This document shows positions 34,717 to 43,118 of a DNA stretch of 64,000 bases, piece after piece. Source of the DNA: Curtobacterium aurantiacum (GTDB lineage Bacteria; Actinomycetota; Actinomycetes; Actinomycetales; Microbacteriaceae); NCBI RefSeq assembly GCF_018598555.1, contig NZ_JAHEWN010000009.1, forward strand, positions 90,723 through 154,722. The letters run 5' to 3'. Position 1 is the stretch's first letter; each line of letters begins with the position of its first letter. A program made the position numbers and the translations under genes. The notes below the pieces were generated by a model. That model was not told where the DNA came from. It searched no databases and saw nothing but the letters and a program-made list of their open reading frames with translations.

Positions 34717-36390
34717 TCAGCGTTCGGTGACGCGGCCGCCCTCGACCAGCCACTGCCGGTCGAGTCGGACGGTCTCCAGCATGCGCCGGTCGTGTGTGAC
34801 GAGCAGCAGGGTTCCGTCGTAGGACTCCAGCGCCTGCTCGAGCTGTTCGATCGCCGTCAGGTCGAGGTGGTTCGTCGGTTCGTCGAGGACGAGCACGTTC
34901 ACCCCGCGGGCCTGCAGCAGCGCGAGTCCGGCCCGGGTGCGCTCGCCGGGGGAGAGCGCCGAGGCCGGCCGGCCGACGTGGTCCGCCTTCAGCCCGAACT
35001 TCGCGAGCAGCGTCCGGACGTCGGCGGTCGTGTACTCGGGGACGATCGCCTCGAACGCGGCGGCGAGGGGCTGGTCGCCGGTGAACGCCGCACGGGCCTG
35101 GTCGACCTCGCCGACCGCGACGCTCGACCCCAGCGACGCGGTGCCCGTCGTCGGCGCCTGCTTGCCGAGCAGCGCCCGGAGCAGGGTGGACTTACCGGCG
35201 CCGTTCGGACCGGTGATCCCGATCCGGTCACCGCCGTCGACCTGCAGCGACACCGGGCCGAGGGTGAAGTCGCCCTGCGTGAACGTGGCGTCGGACAGGG
35301 TCGCGACGACCGCCGACGACCGGGGTGCACTGCCGATCGTGAACTCGAGCTGCCACTCCTTGCGCGGCTCCTCGACCTCGTCGAGCCGGGCGATGCGGGA
35401 CTCCATCTGCCGGACCTTCTGCGCCTGCTTCTCGCTCGACTCCGATGCGGCACGGCGGCGGATCTTGTCGTTGTCCGGGCTCTTCTTCATGGCGTTCCGG
35501 ACGCCCTGGCTCGACCACTCCCGCTGGGTCCGTGCCCGCGAGACCAGGTCGGCCTTGGTGGACGCGAACTCGTCGTACGCGTCACGCTTGTGCTGCCGGG
35601 CGATCTCGCGCTCCTCGAGGAACGAGTCGTACCCGCCGCCGAACAGCCGGTTCGACGACTGCGCCAGGTCGAGCTCGAGCACCGAGGTCACCGAGCGCGC
35701 CAGGAACTCCCGGTCGTGGCTGACGAGCACCACCCCGCCGCGCAGCCCGCGCACGAACGCCTCGAGCCGGTCGAGGCCGTCCAGGTCGAGGTCGTTGGTC
35801 GGCTCGTCGAGCAGGACGATGTCGAACCGCGAGAGCAGCAGCGCGGCGAGCCCGACGCGGGCGACCTGCCCACCGGACAGCGCCGTCATGAGGGAGTCCG
35901 GGCCGACGCCGTCCGCACCGGAGTCGCCGGTGCCGGGCTCCAGGCCGAGGTCGGCGAGCACCGCCGGGATCCGGTCGTCCAGGTCGGCGGCCCCTGCGGC
36001 GAGCCAGCGGTCGAGCGCCGCCGAGTACCGGTCGGCCGCTGCGTCGCCGGCATCGGGGTCCCCGAGCGCCGCGGCCGCTGCGTCCATCGTCACCGTGGCC
36101 TCGGCGCAGCCGGTCCGCCGCCCGATGTAGTCCGCGACGGTCTCGCCCGCGATGCGCTCGTGCTCCTGGGGGAGCCACCCGACGAACGCGTCCGTCGGCG
36201 CCAGGGACACCGTGCCGGCCAGCGGCTCGTCGACCCCGGCGAGCAGCCGGAGCAGCGTGGACTTGCCGGCACCGTTCACACCGACGACGCCGATCACGTC
36301 GCCGGGGGCCACCGTCAGGTCGAGGGAGTCGAACAGCGTGCGAGCGGCGTACCCGCCGGACAGGCCCTTGGCGACGAGCGTGGCGGTCAT
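34717..36390 (-). CDS. ABC-F family ATPase
   Basis: The 557-residue soluble protein has two ATPase domains. VNGAGKSTLLRLLAG, LSGGQVARVGLAALLL and VLLDEPTNDLDLDGL lie in the first; PNGAGKSTLLRALLG, LSPGERTRAGLALLQ and VLVLDEPTNHLDLT in the second. A linker rich in charged residues separates them (RNAMKKSPDNDKIRRRAASESSEKQAQKVRQM), as in ribosome-acting ABC-F proteins. The second signature is LSPGE rather than LSGGE. It has no membrane domain, so it is a translation factor or target-protection protein. Whether it gives antibiotic resistance is unknown. Confidence 0.9.
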   Translation of the reverse strand: MTATLVAKGLSGGYAARTLFDSLDLTVAPGDVIGVVGVNGAGKSTLLRLLAGVDEPLAGTVSLAPTDAFVGWLPQEHERIAGETVADYIGRRTGCAEATVTMDAAAAALGDPDAGDAAADRYSAALDRWLAAGAADLDDRIPAVLADLGLEPGTGDSGADGVGPDSLMTALSGGQVARVGLAALLLSRFDIVLLDEPTNDLDLDGLDRLEAFVRGLRGGVVLVSHDREFLARSVTSVLELDLAQSSNRLFGGGYDSFLEEREIARQHKRDAYDEFASTKADLVSRARTQREWSSQGVRNAMKKSPDNDKIRRRAASESSEKQAQKVRQMESRIARLDEVEEPRKEWQLEFTIGSAPRSSAVVATLSDATFTQGDFTLGPVSLQVDGGDRIGITGPNGAGKSTLLRALLGKQAPTTGTASLGSSVAVGEVDQARAAFTGDQPLAAAFEAIVPEYTTADVRTLLAKFGLKADHVGRPASALSPGERTRAGLALLQARGVNVLVLDEPTNHLDLTAIEQLEQALESYDGTLLLVTHDRRMLETVRLDRQWLVEGGRVTER

Positions 36391-36430
36391 GCGCCCATCG
36401 TCCCACGCGGAGCGGGCACCCCACGTGCAG

Positions 36431-36436
36431 CAGACT
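36431..36436 (+). promoter_or_regulatory. CAGACT hexamer before the HIT gene, putative -10
   Basis: CAGACT ends 6 bases before ATG 36443. The same hexamer precedes the arginase-like gene by 6 bases and metX by 9, suggesting a TANNNT variant. Confidence 0.35.
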
Positions 36437-36442
36437 GGGCCG

Positions 36443-36859
36443 ATGGACTCCTGCGTCTTCTGTGCCGTGATCGCCGGTGAGGAACCCGCCGTGTGGGTCG
36501 AACGCGAGGAGCACGCGGTGGCCTTCGCACCGCTCGCCGGTCCAGCGCTCGCTCCCGGTCACACCCTGGTCGTGCCGGTCGAGCACACCGCCGACCTGCT
36601 CAGCGCCGGCCCCACGGCGCTCGCCGCCACCACGGCCCTGGCGCAGCGTGTCGCCCGTGCGATGAAGGGGGCACTCGGCGCGACCGGGACCGTCGTCCTG
36701 CAGGCATCGGGCGCGGACGCCGGCCAGAGCGTGCTGCACCTGCACCTCCACGTCGTGCCCTGCTGGCCGGACGACGCGACGACGCACTGGCCGGAGCGAC
36801 GATCGTCGCACGTGGTCGACGGCGACCCGCACGCGCTCCTCGCCGAGATGTTCGAGTAG
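36443..36859 (+). CDS. HIT-family nucleotide hydrolase/transferase
   Basis: The 138-residue protein has CVFCAVIAGEEPA, the paired CxxC typical of HINT/HIT subgroup proteins, and VLHLHLHVVP, the histidine triad that carries out nucleophilic attack. It hydrolyses nucleoside phosphoramidates or dinucleotides. It starts 52 bases from the divergent ABC-F start. Confidence 0.9.
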   Translation: MDSCVFCAVIAGEEPAVWVEREEHAVAFAPLAGPALAPGHTLVVPVEHTADLLSAGPTALAATTALAQRVARAMKGALGATGTVVLQASGADAGQSVLHLHLHVVPCWPDDATTHWPERRSSHVVDGDPHALLAEMFE

Positions 36860-36895
36860 CCGCCCGAGCAGACCCTGCCCAGCCCGACCCGACCC

Positions 36896-37195
36896 TCAGC
36901 CCCGGGGCACCAACCGACCCGCACCGACCGGCAGCAGCCCGCCCCGGTACTCCAGCGCCCTCGCGCCGTCGACCGGCACCGATGCCGCCCCGAACCGCCA
37001 GACGCGGTTGTACAGGTACACCCCGATCACGGTGTCGCCGTCGTCCGGCACCGCCCACGTGCCGGTGCCCCATTGCGCCGGGTGCCCCACCCCGTCGACG
37101 GTGACGGTCGGTCGGGCGAACCAGGCGAACAGGGGCTTCACGAGCCGGAGTTCGATCCGGCGCTTCGTCGTGCCGGAGGGCAGGGTGGTGTCCAC
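36896..37195 (-). CDS. Hypothetical protein, 99 residues
   Basis: I do not recognise this protein. From GTG 37195 it is VDTTLPSGTTKRRIELRLVKPLFAWFARPTV..., beta-rich, with a central GHPAQWGTGTWAVPDDGDTVIGVYLYNRVWRFGAA that resembles a small barrel. There is no signal peptide, transmembrane helix or Cys. A TATCCT hexamer on the minus strand ends 6 bases before this GTG, supporting it. The stop faces the HIT gene's stop across 36 bases. Confidence 0.65.
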   Translation of the reverse strand: MDTTLPSGTTKRRIELRLVKPLFAWFARPTVTVDGVGHPAQWGTGTWAVPDDGDTVIGVYLYNRVWRFGAASVPVDGARALEYRGGLLPVGAGRLVPRG

Positions 37196-37201
37196 CGTCG
37201 A

Positions 37202-37228
37202 AGGATACGGGCCACCGCCGCCTAGGCT
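37202..37228. promoter_or_regulatory. Back-to-back -10 hexamers for the divergent hypothetical and amidase genes
   Basis: Minus strand: TATCCT (37207-37202) ends 6 bases before GTG 37195. Plus strand: TAGGCT (37223-37228) ends 7 bases before GTG 37236. Both fit leaderless starts, and the region between the start codons is 40 bases. Confidence 0.5.
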
Positions 37229-37235
37229 CGGAACC

Positions 37236-38681
37236 GTGTTCGAACTCCACCACCTCTCCGCGCAGGAACTCTGGGACTGGATCCGCCGGGGCGAGGCGAC
37301 CGCCCTCGAGGTCACCGAGCACTACCTGGCCCGCGTGGAACGCCTGGACGCCGGACTCGGCGCCTTCGTGACGGTCACCGCGGACGCGGCCCGGGCCCGA
37401 GCCGATCGCCTCGGCCACCTGGTGCCGACGTCGAGACCGTTGTGGGGCCTCCCGTCCGCCGACAAGGACCTGTACGACCGCGCCGGGGTCCCCACGCGGA
37501 GCGGTACCGCGAGCCTGCCCGAGCGGCCGGCGTCGGCCGACCACCCGCTCGTCGCCGCGCTCGACGCGGCCGGCACCGTCAGCCTCGGCAAGACGGCATC
37601 GCCGGAGTTCGGCATGTCCTCGTCGTCCGAGACCCGGTTCGGTGTGACGCGGAACCCCTACGACACCACGCGTGCGCCCGGCGGGTCGTCGAGCGGCGCG
37701 GCCGTCGCCGTGGCCGCCGGACTGTTGCCGGCCGCGGTCGGTTCGGACGGCGGCGGATCGGTGCGCATCCCCGCCGCGGCGACCGGACTCGTCGGCCTGA
37801 AGCCGAGCCGCGGGCGCGTGCCGTCGATGCCTGGCCGCTCCGGTGTCGGCGGACTGTCCGTCGCCGGGCCGCTCACGCGTTCCGTCGCCGACGCGGGCAT
37901 GCTCCTCGACGCGCTCGTGGCGCCGACCGGCCTACCGGAACCGTCGCCGTACGCCCTCGTCACCCCCGACGTCGGCGAGGGGCCGTTCACCGCGGCCGCC
38001 GTCCGTGGCGAGGGACGGTTCGTCGTCGGGCTGCTCGACGGCTCACCCTGGGACGACACCGTCGACGTGGTCGTCGACCCCGCAGCCCGGGCCGTCGTCG
38101 AGACCGCCGTGCGGGTGCTCGGCGAGGTCGGGCACGGCGTCGAGGACGTCCGGATGCCCCGGGTGCCGTACGCCGACGCCTTCCGGGTGGCGTGGGAGAG
38201 CTCGGCGGCCCGCCTGCCGCAGGTGCCCGGCATCGACCTGTCGTCGCTGACCCCGCTCGTGGCGTGGCTCGTGGCGCGCGGACAGGCGCTGACCGGCACC
38301 CGGGTCCTCGACGCGATGACGACCCTCGACACCTTCTCGACGACGCTCATCGGCGCGTTCGACCGGTTCGACGCCGTGCTCACCCCGACGCTCGCGCTGA
38401 CGCCGCGGCCGCTCGGCTGGTACGGCGACGACCCGGACGAGGACTTCCGCCGCCAGTGCGCCTACTCGCCGTGGACCTCGATGGCGAACGTGTCCGGGCT
38501 CCCCGCGATCACCCTGCCCGTCGGGGTCACCGAGGACGACCACCCCGACGGCGGCGGACTCCCGATGGGCGTGCAGCTCATCGGACGGCCCGGCGGCGAG
38601 CGCGTCCTGCTCGCGATCGGCGCGCAGCTCGAGCGCCGGGTCCGCTGGCAGCGGCGGCACCCGGCCGCCTGGACCGCCTGA
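37236..38681 (+). CDS. Amidase (amidase-signature family)
   Basis: The 481-residue protein carries the Ser-cisSer-Lys triad: Lys in LPSADKDLYD, the Ser-rich loop APGGSSSGAAVAVAAGLLPAA, and GSDGGGSVRIPAAATGLVGLKPSRGRVP, which holds the nucleophile. It hydrolyses or transfers amides; homologues include GatA-like and enantioselective amidases. No GatB or GatC is nearby, so it acts alone. GTG 37236 fits the -10 box at 37223. Confidence 0.9.
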   Translation: MFELHHLSAQELWDWIRRGEATALEVTEHYLARVERLDAGLGAFVTVTADAARARADRLGHLVPTSRPLWGLPSADKDLYDRAGVPTRSGTASLPERPASADHPLVAALDAAGTVSLGKTASPEFGMSSSSETRFGVTRNPYDTTRAPGGSSSGAAVAVAAGLLPAAVGSDGGGSVRIPAAATGLVGLKPSRGRVPSMPGRSGVGGLSVAGPLTRSVADAGMLLDALVAPTGLPEPSPYALVTPDVGEGPFTAAAVRGEGRFVVGLLDGSPWDDTVDVVVDPAARAVVETAVRVLGEVGHGVEDVRMPRVPYADAFRVAWESSAARLPQVPGIDLSSLTPLVAWLVARGQALTGTRVLDAMTTLDTFSTTLIGAFDRFDAVLTPTLALTPRPLGWYGDDPDEDFRRQCAYSPWTSMANVSGLPAITLPVGVTEDDHPDGGGLPMGVQLIGRPGGERVLLAIGAQLERRVRWQRRHPAAWTA

Positions 38682-38707
38682 CGCGAGCCCCGGGGCGGGC
38701 CCGCACC

Positions 38708-38809
38708 GTGCCTCCCGTCCGCCGTCGCCGTCCGCTCTGCGCGACCACCGCGTGGACTGGACCAGCGCCAGGGCGGGTCCGAGTTCCGTCGAGACGGAAC
38801 GGGAGGCAC
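38708..38809 (+). promoter_or_regulatory. Possible ribosome-site sequestering structure upstream of the amidotransferase
   Basis: GTGCCTCCCGT (38708-38718) is the exact complement of ACGGGAGGCAC (38799-38809), which contains the gene's ribosome site 3 bases before the ATG. A small hairpin GTTCCGT/ACGGAAC (38783-38800) lies next to it and competes for two bases. Pairing would hide the ribosome site; it may be regulatory or a coincidence of the repeat family. Confidence 0.4.
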
Positions 38810-38812
38810 CGG

Positions 38813-40606
38813 ATGTGTGGACTGGCCGCGGACGTGCGGTTCGACGGGGGACGGGCGGACATCGACGCCGTCCGCAGGATGGCGGCGTGCATGGAGGACC
38901 GCGGGCCGGACGGCGGCCGGGTGTGGGACGGCGGCTGGGCCGTCCTCGGCCACCGGCGGCTCAGCGTCATCGACCTGTCCGACCGCGCCGCGCAGCCCAT
39001 GACGTCGGCCGTGCAGGACGTCACCATGGTGTTCAACGGCTGCATCTACAACCACGAGGAACTCCGCCGCGACCTGGCGGCCGACTACCCGTTCCGCACC
39101 ACCGGCGACAGCGAGGTGCTGCTCGCCGCCTACGCGAAGTGGGGCGACGCGTTCGTCGACCACCTGGTCGGCATGTTCGCCGTCGTGCTCGTCGACCGTG
39201 CCCGCGACCGGGTCGTCGTGGCACGGGATCGGCTCGGCATCAAACCGCTGTACCTCGCCCAGGTCGACGGCGGCGTCCGGATCGCCTCGACGCTGCCAGC
39301 GCTCCTCGCGGCCGGGGGCGTCGACACCGCGCTCGACCCGATCGCACTGCACCACTACCTCAGCTGGCACTCGATCGTCCCCGCACCACGCACCCTGCTG
39401 CGCGGGGTGCAGAAGCTGCCGGCCGCGACCGTGCGGACGATCGAGCGCGACGGCACGACCGGCCGGACCCGCACGACGGACCGCACGTACTGGTCACCCG
39501 ACTACGAACGTCATCCCGAGCACGCCGGCTGGACCGCCCGCGACTGGGAGGACGCCGTCGAGGAGGCCCTCCGCGTCGCCGTCCGTCGCCGCCTCGTCGC
39601 GGACGTCCCCGTCGGGGTCCTGCTGTCCGGAGGACTCGACTCGAGCCTGCTGGTCGCGCTGCTCGCCGAGGAGGGCGCCGGCACCACCGGGACCTACAGC
39701 ATCGGGTTCGACGCGGCCGGCGGTGAGTCCGGCGACGAGTTCGCGTACTCCGACGCCGTCGCCGACCACTTCGCCACCGCCCACACCCGCATCCACGTGC
39801 CCGCCTCGACCCTGCCCGCAGCCCTCCTCGACTCGGTGGACGCGATGACCGAGCCGATGGCGACCCAGGACGTCGCAGCGTTCCACCTGCTCGCACAGCG
39901 CGTGTCCGAGTCGCGGAAGGTCGTGCAGTCCGGGCAGGGCGCCGACGAGGTCTTCGCCGGGTACGAGTACCACCGGCCTGCCGTCGGCGCGACCCGACCG
40001 GGGGCGCTCGCCGCGTTCACCCGCGCGTTCGTCGACCCGAGCGCCACCGCGCACGCCCTGCTGGAGCCGGGTGTGCTGCCCGCGACCGACGTCAGCCACG
40101 TGCTCCTGCAGGACCGGTTGGGAGCGGCGGGCGCGGAGACCGCGCTGGACGCGGTGCTCCGGTTCGACACGCACGTGCTCATGGTCGACGACCCCGTGAA
40201 GCGCGTGGACAGCATGACCATGGCTTCGGGCCTGGAGGCGCGGGTCCCCTTCCTCGACCAGGACCTCGTCGAGCTGGCCGCTGCGTGCCCTCCGGAGCTG
40301 AAGGCGGCCGACGGTGGCAAGGGGGTGCTGAAGGCGATCGGTCGCCGACTCCTGCCGGCCGGCGTGGTGGACCGCCCGAAGGGGTACTTCCCGGTGCCTG
40401 CGGTCCGGAACCTGGACGGTGAGGTGTTCGCGGTCGCGCGCGACGCGCTCCTCGGACCGGAGGCGCGGGCACGCGGTCTGGTCCGACCCGAGGCCGCCGC
40501 GGCGCTGCTCCAGGACCCGCGGCGGTACCGGACGCGGGTCGGTGGGACGACGCTCTGGTTGCTCGCGGTCCTGGAGCTCTGGCTGCAGCGCCAGGGGATC
40601 CGCTGA
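38813..40606 (+). CDS. Asparagine-synthetase-family amidotransferase (N-acetylglutaminylglutamine synthase-like)
   Basis: The 597-residue protein starts MCGLAADVRFDGG, so Cys2 is the glutaminase nucleophile after Met removal. DRGPDGG, LGHRRLSVIDLS and VFNGCIYNHEELR follow. The ATP-pyrophosphatase domain has VLLSGGLDSSLL, and VQSGQGADEVFAGYEYHRP follows. The length and TMASGLEARVPFLDQDLVELA fit the N-acetylglutaminylglutamine amidotransferase group, which makes an osmolyte dipeptide, but no partner synthetase gene lies here. Alternatively it is a plain asparagine synthetase (asnB). GGGAGG lies just before ATG 38813. Confidence 0.85.
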   Translation: MCGLAADVRFDGGRADIDAVRRMAACMEDRGPDGGRVWDGGWAVLGHRRLSVIDLSDRAAQPMTSAVQDVTMVFNGCIYNHEELRRDLAADYPFRTTGDSEVLLAAYAKWGDAFVDHLVGMFAVVLVDRARDRVVVARDRLGIKPLYLAQVDGGVRIASTLPALLAAGGVDTALDPIALHHYLSWHSIVPAPRTLLRGVQKLPAATVRTIERDGTTGRTRTTDRTYWSPDYERHPEHAGWTARDWEDAVEEALRVAVRRRLVADVPVGVLLSGGLDSSLLVALLAEEGAGTTGTYSIGFDAAGGESGDEFAYSDAVADHFATAHTRIHVPASTLPAALLDSVDAMTEPMATQDVAAFHLLAQRVSESRKVVQSGQGADEVFAGYEYHRPAVGATRPGALAAFTRAFVDPSATAHALLEPGVLPATDVSHVLLQDRLGAAGAETALDAVLRFDTHVLMVDDPVKRVDSMTMASGLEARVPFLDQDLVELAAACPPELKAADGGKGVLKAIGRRLLPAGVVDRPKGYFPVPAVRNLDGEVFAVARDALLGPEARARGLVRPEAAAALLQDPRRYRTRVGGTTLWLLAVLELWLQRQGIR

Positions 40607-40622
40607 CGCCGGCCCGTGCGGG

Positions 40623-42101
40623 TCAGCTGGTCTCGCGCACCACCCGGATCGTGTCGAGGCTGCCGTCGGTCGGGTCGGGCATCACCATCCCCGCCTCGAG
40701 GCCGCTGCGCAGGTAGTCGATCATCTCGGCGGTGAGGCGCTCCCCGGGCACGAAGGCCGGGATCCCGGGCGGGTACGGCGTGACCTGCTCGGCCGCGATC
40801 CGTCCCGCTGCGTCCTCGGCCGGGACGAGTTCGACCTCGCCGAAGAACGCCTCGCGGGGCGTCATCACCGACTCGAGCAGCAGGCCGGACGGGTCCGGGA
40901 TCCGGACGGGCGGCGTCTGCGGGAGGTCCGGTGCTGCCGCGGCGAGCGAGCGCAGTGCGTCGAGCAGGCGGCTCGTCGTGAAGTCGTCGTCCGCGAGGGA
41001 GACGTCGATGCCGAGGTGCCGGTGGTCGGAGAGCCCGAGGTCGAGCCGGTGGTGCTCGCGGACCCAGTCGTGCGCCTGGTACCCGGTGATGCCGAGCGGT
41101 TCCACGTCGAGGAGCATCCGCATCGGGTCGAGCTGGTGCGACGCCTCGGCCCCGAGCAGTTCGTCGTGCAGGACGTGGATGCCGTCGATCGCATCGATGC
41201 CGTCCCGCGTCCGCTCGGCGAGCCCGATCGTCTGCGCGATGAGCCCGGCACCGTCACGCATCATGTGCCGACGCCAGCCGTCCATGCCCGCGTAGACGAG
41301 CACGTTCGGGCTCGTCGTCATGAGCATGTCGGCGCAGGCCCACAGGTGGTCGTGGTCGACGAGGTCGCCGCGGAGGTGCAGCACCGACCCTTGCTCGAAC
41401 CCCAGGCCCATCTTGTGCACGCTCGTCACGCAGACGTCGGCTCCCGCGTCCATCGCCCACGTCGGCAGCTGCTCCGAGAACGGCAGGTGGGCGCCCCAGG
41501 CCTCGTCCACGATCAGGGGCTTGCCGCGGTCGTGGCAGACCGCGGCGATGCCCGCGATGTCCGCGCAGGTGCCGTACGGCGTCGGGCTGACCACCAGCGC
41601 GGCCGCGGCGTCCGGGTGCTCGTCCCAGACCTTCGCGTAGTCCGCTGGCGACGGCGGGTGCGAGATGCCCTGGTCACGGTCGAGTCTCGGCTCCACCCAG
41701 TACGGCTGCAGCCCCGAGAAGACCAGCCCGGCGGTGACGGACTTGTGGGCGTCGCGGCTGACCAGGATCCCGCCCTCCACCCCGGCCACGGCGAGCATCG
41801 CGGCCTTCACCGACAGGGAGCTGCCGCACGTCGAGAAGAACACCGTGTCGGCTCCGACGGCCTCGGCCATCAGGGCCTCGGCGGTGGCCAGGTACCCGTT
41901 CGAGGACTTCCGGTCGTCGAGCCCGCCGCTCGCCAGCACGTCGGCGCGGAACGGGTCCTTGCCGAGCACCGCGAGGGTGTCGGCGTCGACGCCGCGGCCC
42001 TGCCGGTGTCCGGGCGGTGAGAAGCCGTAGCGGTCACGGGCGTGGTAGTCCCGGAGCGCGTCGAGGAACGGTGCGTCGGTCTGGTCGAGGTCGTCGCTCA
42101 T
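40623..42101 (-). CDS. Orn/Lys/Arg decarboxylase-like PLP enzyme
   Basis: The 492-residue protein has FSPPGHRQGRGVDADT near the N-terminus, FFSTCGSSLSVKAAMLAVAG, LIVDEAWGAHLPFS (PLP Asp) and TSVHKMGLGFEQGSV (PLP Lys). PPGIPAFVPGE is the C-terminal signature of the group-III family. It decarboxylates ornithine, lysine or arginine to a polyamine. At about 490 residues it is the short form that lacks the N-terminal wing domain. The gene is convergent with the amidotransferase across 16 bases. Confidence 0.88.
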   Translation of the reverse strand: MSDDLDQTDAPFLDALRDYHARDRYGFSPPGHRQGRGVDADTLAVLGKDPFRADVLASGGLDDRKSSNGYLATAEALMAEAVGADTVFFSTCGSSLSVKAAMLAVAGVEGGILVSRDAHKSVTAGLVFSGLQPYWVEPRLDRDQGISHPPSPADYAKVWDEHPDAAAALVVSPTPYGTCADIAGIAAVCHDRGKPLIVDEAWGAHLPFSEQLPTWAMDAGADVCVTSVHKMGLGFEQGSVLHLRGDLVDHDHLWACADMLMTTSPNVLVYAGMDGWRRHMMRDGAGLIAQTIGLAERTRDGIDAIDGIHVLHDELLGAEASHQLDPMRMLLDVEPLGITGYQAHDWVREHHRLDLGLSDHRHLGIDVSLADDDFTTSRLLDALRSLAAAAPDLPQTPPVRIPDPSGLLLESVMTPREAFFGEVELVPAEDAAGRIAAEQVTPYPPGIPAFVPGERLTAEMIDYLRSGLEAGMVMPDPTDGSLDTIRVVRETS

Positions 42102-42170
42102 CGTTCCCGTGTACCCGACCGGCGTTCACCGCTGGCTCAGGCCGCCGGGCGCGTCGGGCGCGGTGGTCAG

Positions 42171-42212
42171 GTGCGACGGTGTCGTCGTCGTACGACATCG
42201 ACCCTGTCGCAC
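42171..42212. repeat. GTCGTACGAC-core palindromic repeat, copy 4
   Basis: A 42-base palindrome is centred on GTCGTACGAC (42187-42196), with end arms GTGCGAC and GTCGCAC. Confidence 0.8.
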
Positions 42213-42243
42213 CAGCGCGTCCGCAACGGTTGCACGCGCACAC

Positions 42244-42285
42244 GGACGACGAAGTCGGTGTCGTACGACGTCGACGGTGTCGTTC
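42244..42285. repeat. GTCGTACGAC-core palindromic repeat, copy 5
   Basis: A second copy is centred on GTCGTACGAC (42260-42269), 73 bases centre-to-centre from copy 4, the same spacing as copies 1 and 2. Both lie in the 231-base gap between the decarboxylase start and the transporter ATPase stop. Confidence 0.8.
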
Positions 42286-42332
42286 CACGTCTGCACCCGC
42301 GCCCCGCCCGCCACGCCGTGCCCCGCCCCGCC

Positions 42333-43118
42333 CTACGGCAGCGTCGGCGCCGCGGCCACCAACGCCTGCGTCACCGGGTGCTGCGGCGCGTCCAGGAGCG
42401 ACACCGGCCCGTGCTCGACGATCTTGCCGTCGGACATCACCGCGACCGTGTCGCACAGCCGCTGCACCACGCCGATGTCGTGCGACACCAGCACGAGCGT
42501 CAGCCCGAGGTCGTCGGCGAGCGACCGGAACAGCTCGATCACCCTGGCCCGGACCACCACGTCGAGGGCGCTCATCGGCTCGTCACCGAACAGGACCCGC
42601 GGCGAGTGCACCACGGCCCGGGCGATCGCGATCCGTTGCCGCTGCCCGCCGGAGAACTCGTGCGGGTACCGGTCGACCGTGTCGGCGGGGAGGTCGACGC
42701 GCTCCAGGACGGCACGCACGAGGTCCTCGTGCCGGCCGTCGATGCGCAGCGCCCGCAGCGGCTCCGCGACGATCGACCCGACGCGCATCCTCGGGTCGAG
42801 CGACGCGTACGGGTCCTGGAACACCACCCCGGTCTCGCGACGGAACCAGCGCAACGCACGCGCGGACCGGGACGCGACCACCGGACGACCCGAGGCGGCG
42901 ACGGTGCCGGCGGAAGGCGCCTCCAGGCCGGCGAGCAGCCGCACCAGGGTGGACTTGCCGGAACCCGACTCGCCGACGATGCCGAGCCGTGCGCCGGGGG
43001 CCACCGTCAGGTCGACGCCGTCGACGGCGGTGCGGACCGGGCCGGGCTCGAACGGCCCGCGGCGGGGGAGCCGGTAGGTGCGGTGGAGACCGGTGGCCTC
43101 GAGGACGGGGAGGGTCAC
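42333..43118 (-). CDS. Peptide/nickel ABC transporter ATP-binding protein (OppF-like)
   Basis: The 261-residue ATPase has VGESGSGKSTLVRLLAGL, FQDPYASLDPRMRVGSIVAEPLR (OppD/F-type Q-loop region), FSGGQRQRIAIARAVVHSPRVLFGDEPMSALDV and LVLVSHDIGVVQRLCD. It pairs with the ATPase encoded upstream to drive peptide import. It ends a five-gene operon; its ATG overlaps the previous stop by 4 bases. Confidence 0.93.
   Translation of the reverse strand: MTLPVLEATGLHRTYRLPRRGPFEPGPVRTAVDGVDLTVAPGARLGIVGESGSGKSTLVRLLAGLEAPSAGTVAASGRPVVASRSARALRWFRRETGVVFQDPYASLDPRMRVGSIVAEPLRALRIDGRHEDLVRAVLERVDLPADTVDRYPHEFSGGQRQRIAIARAVVHSPRVLFGDEPMSALDVVVRARVIELFRSLADDLGLTLVLVSHDIGVVQRLCDTVAVMSDGKIVEHGPVSLLDAPQHPVTQALVAAAPTLP

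Noticed and set aside
34717..36390. Membrane ABC exporter
   Set aside because: Two ATPase domains and a charged linker occur with no membrane segment, which is the ABC-F layout.
38813..40606. A plain asparagine synthetase label with symbol asnB
   Set aside because: Length and motifs fit the N-acetylglutaminylglutamine amidotransferase group at least as well, and the partner gene is not in view, so no symbol is assigned.
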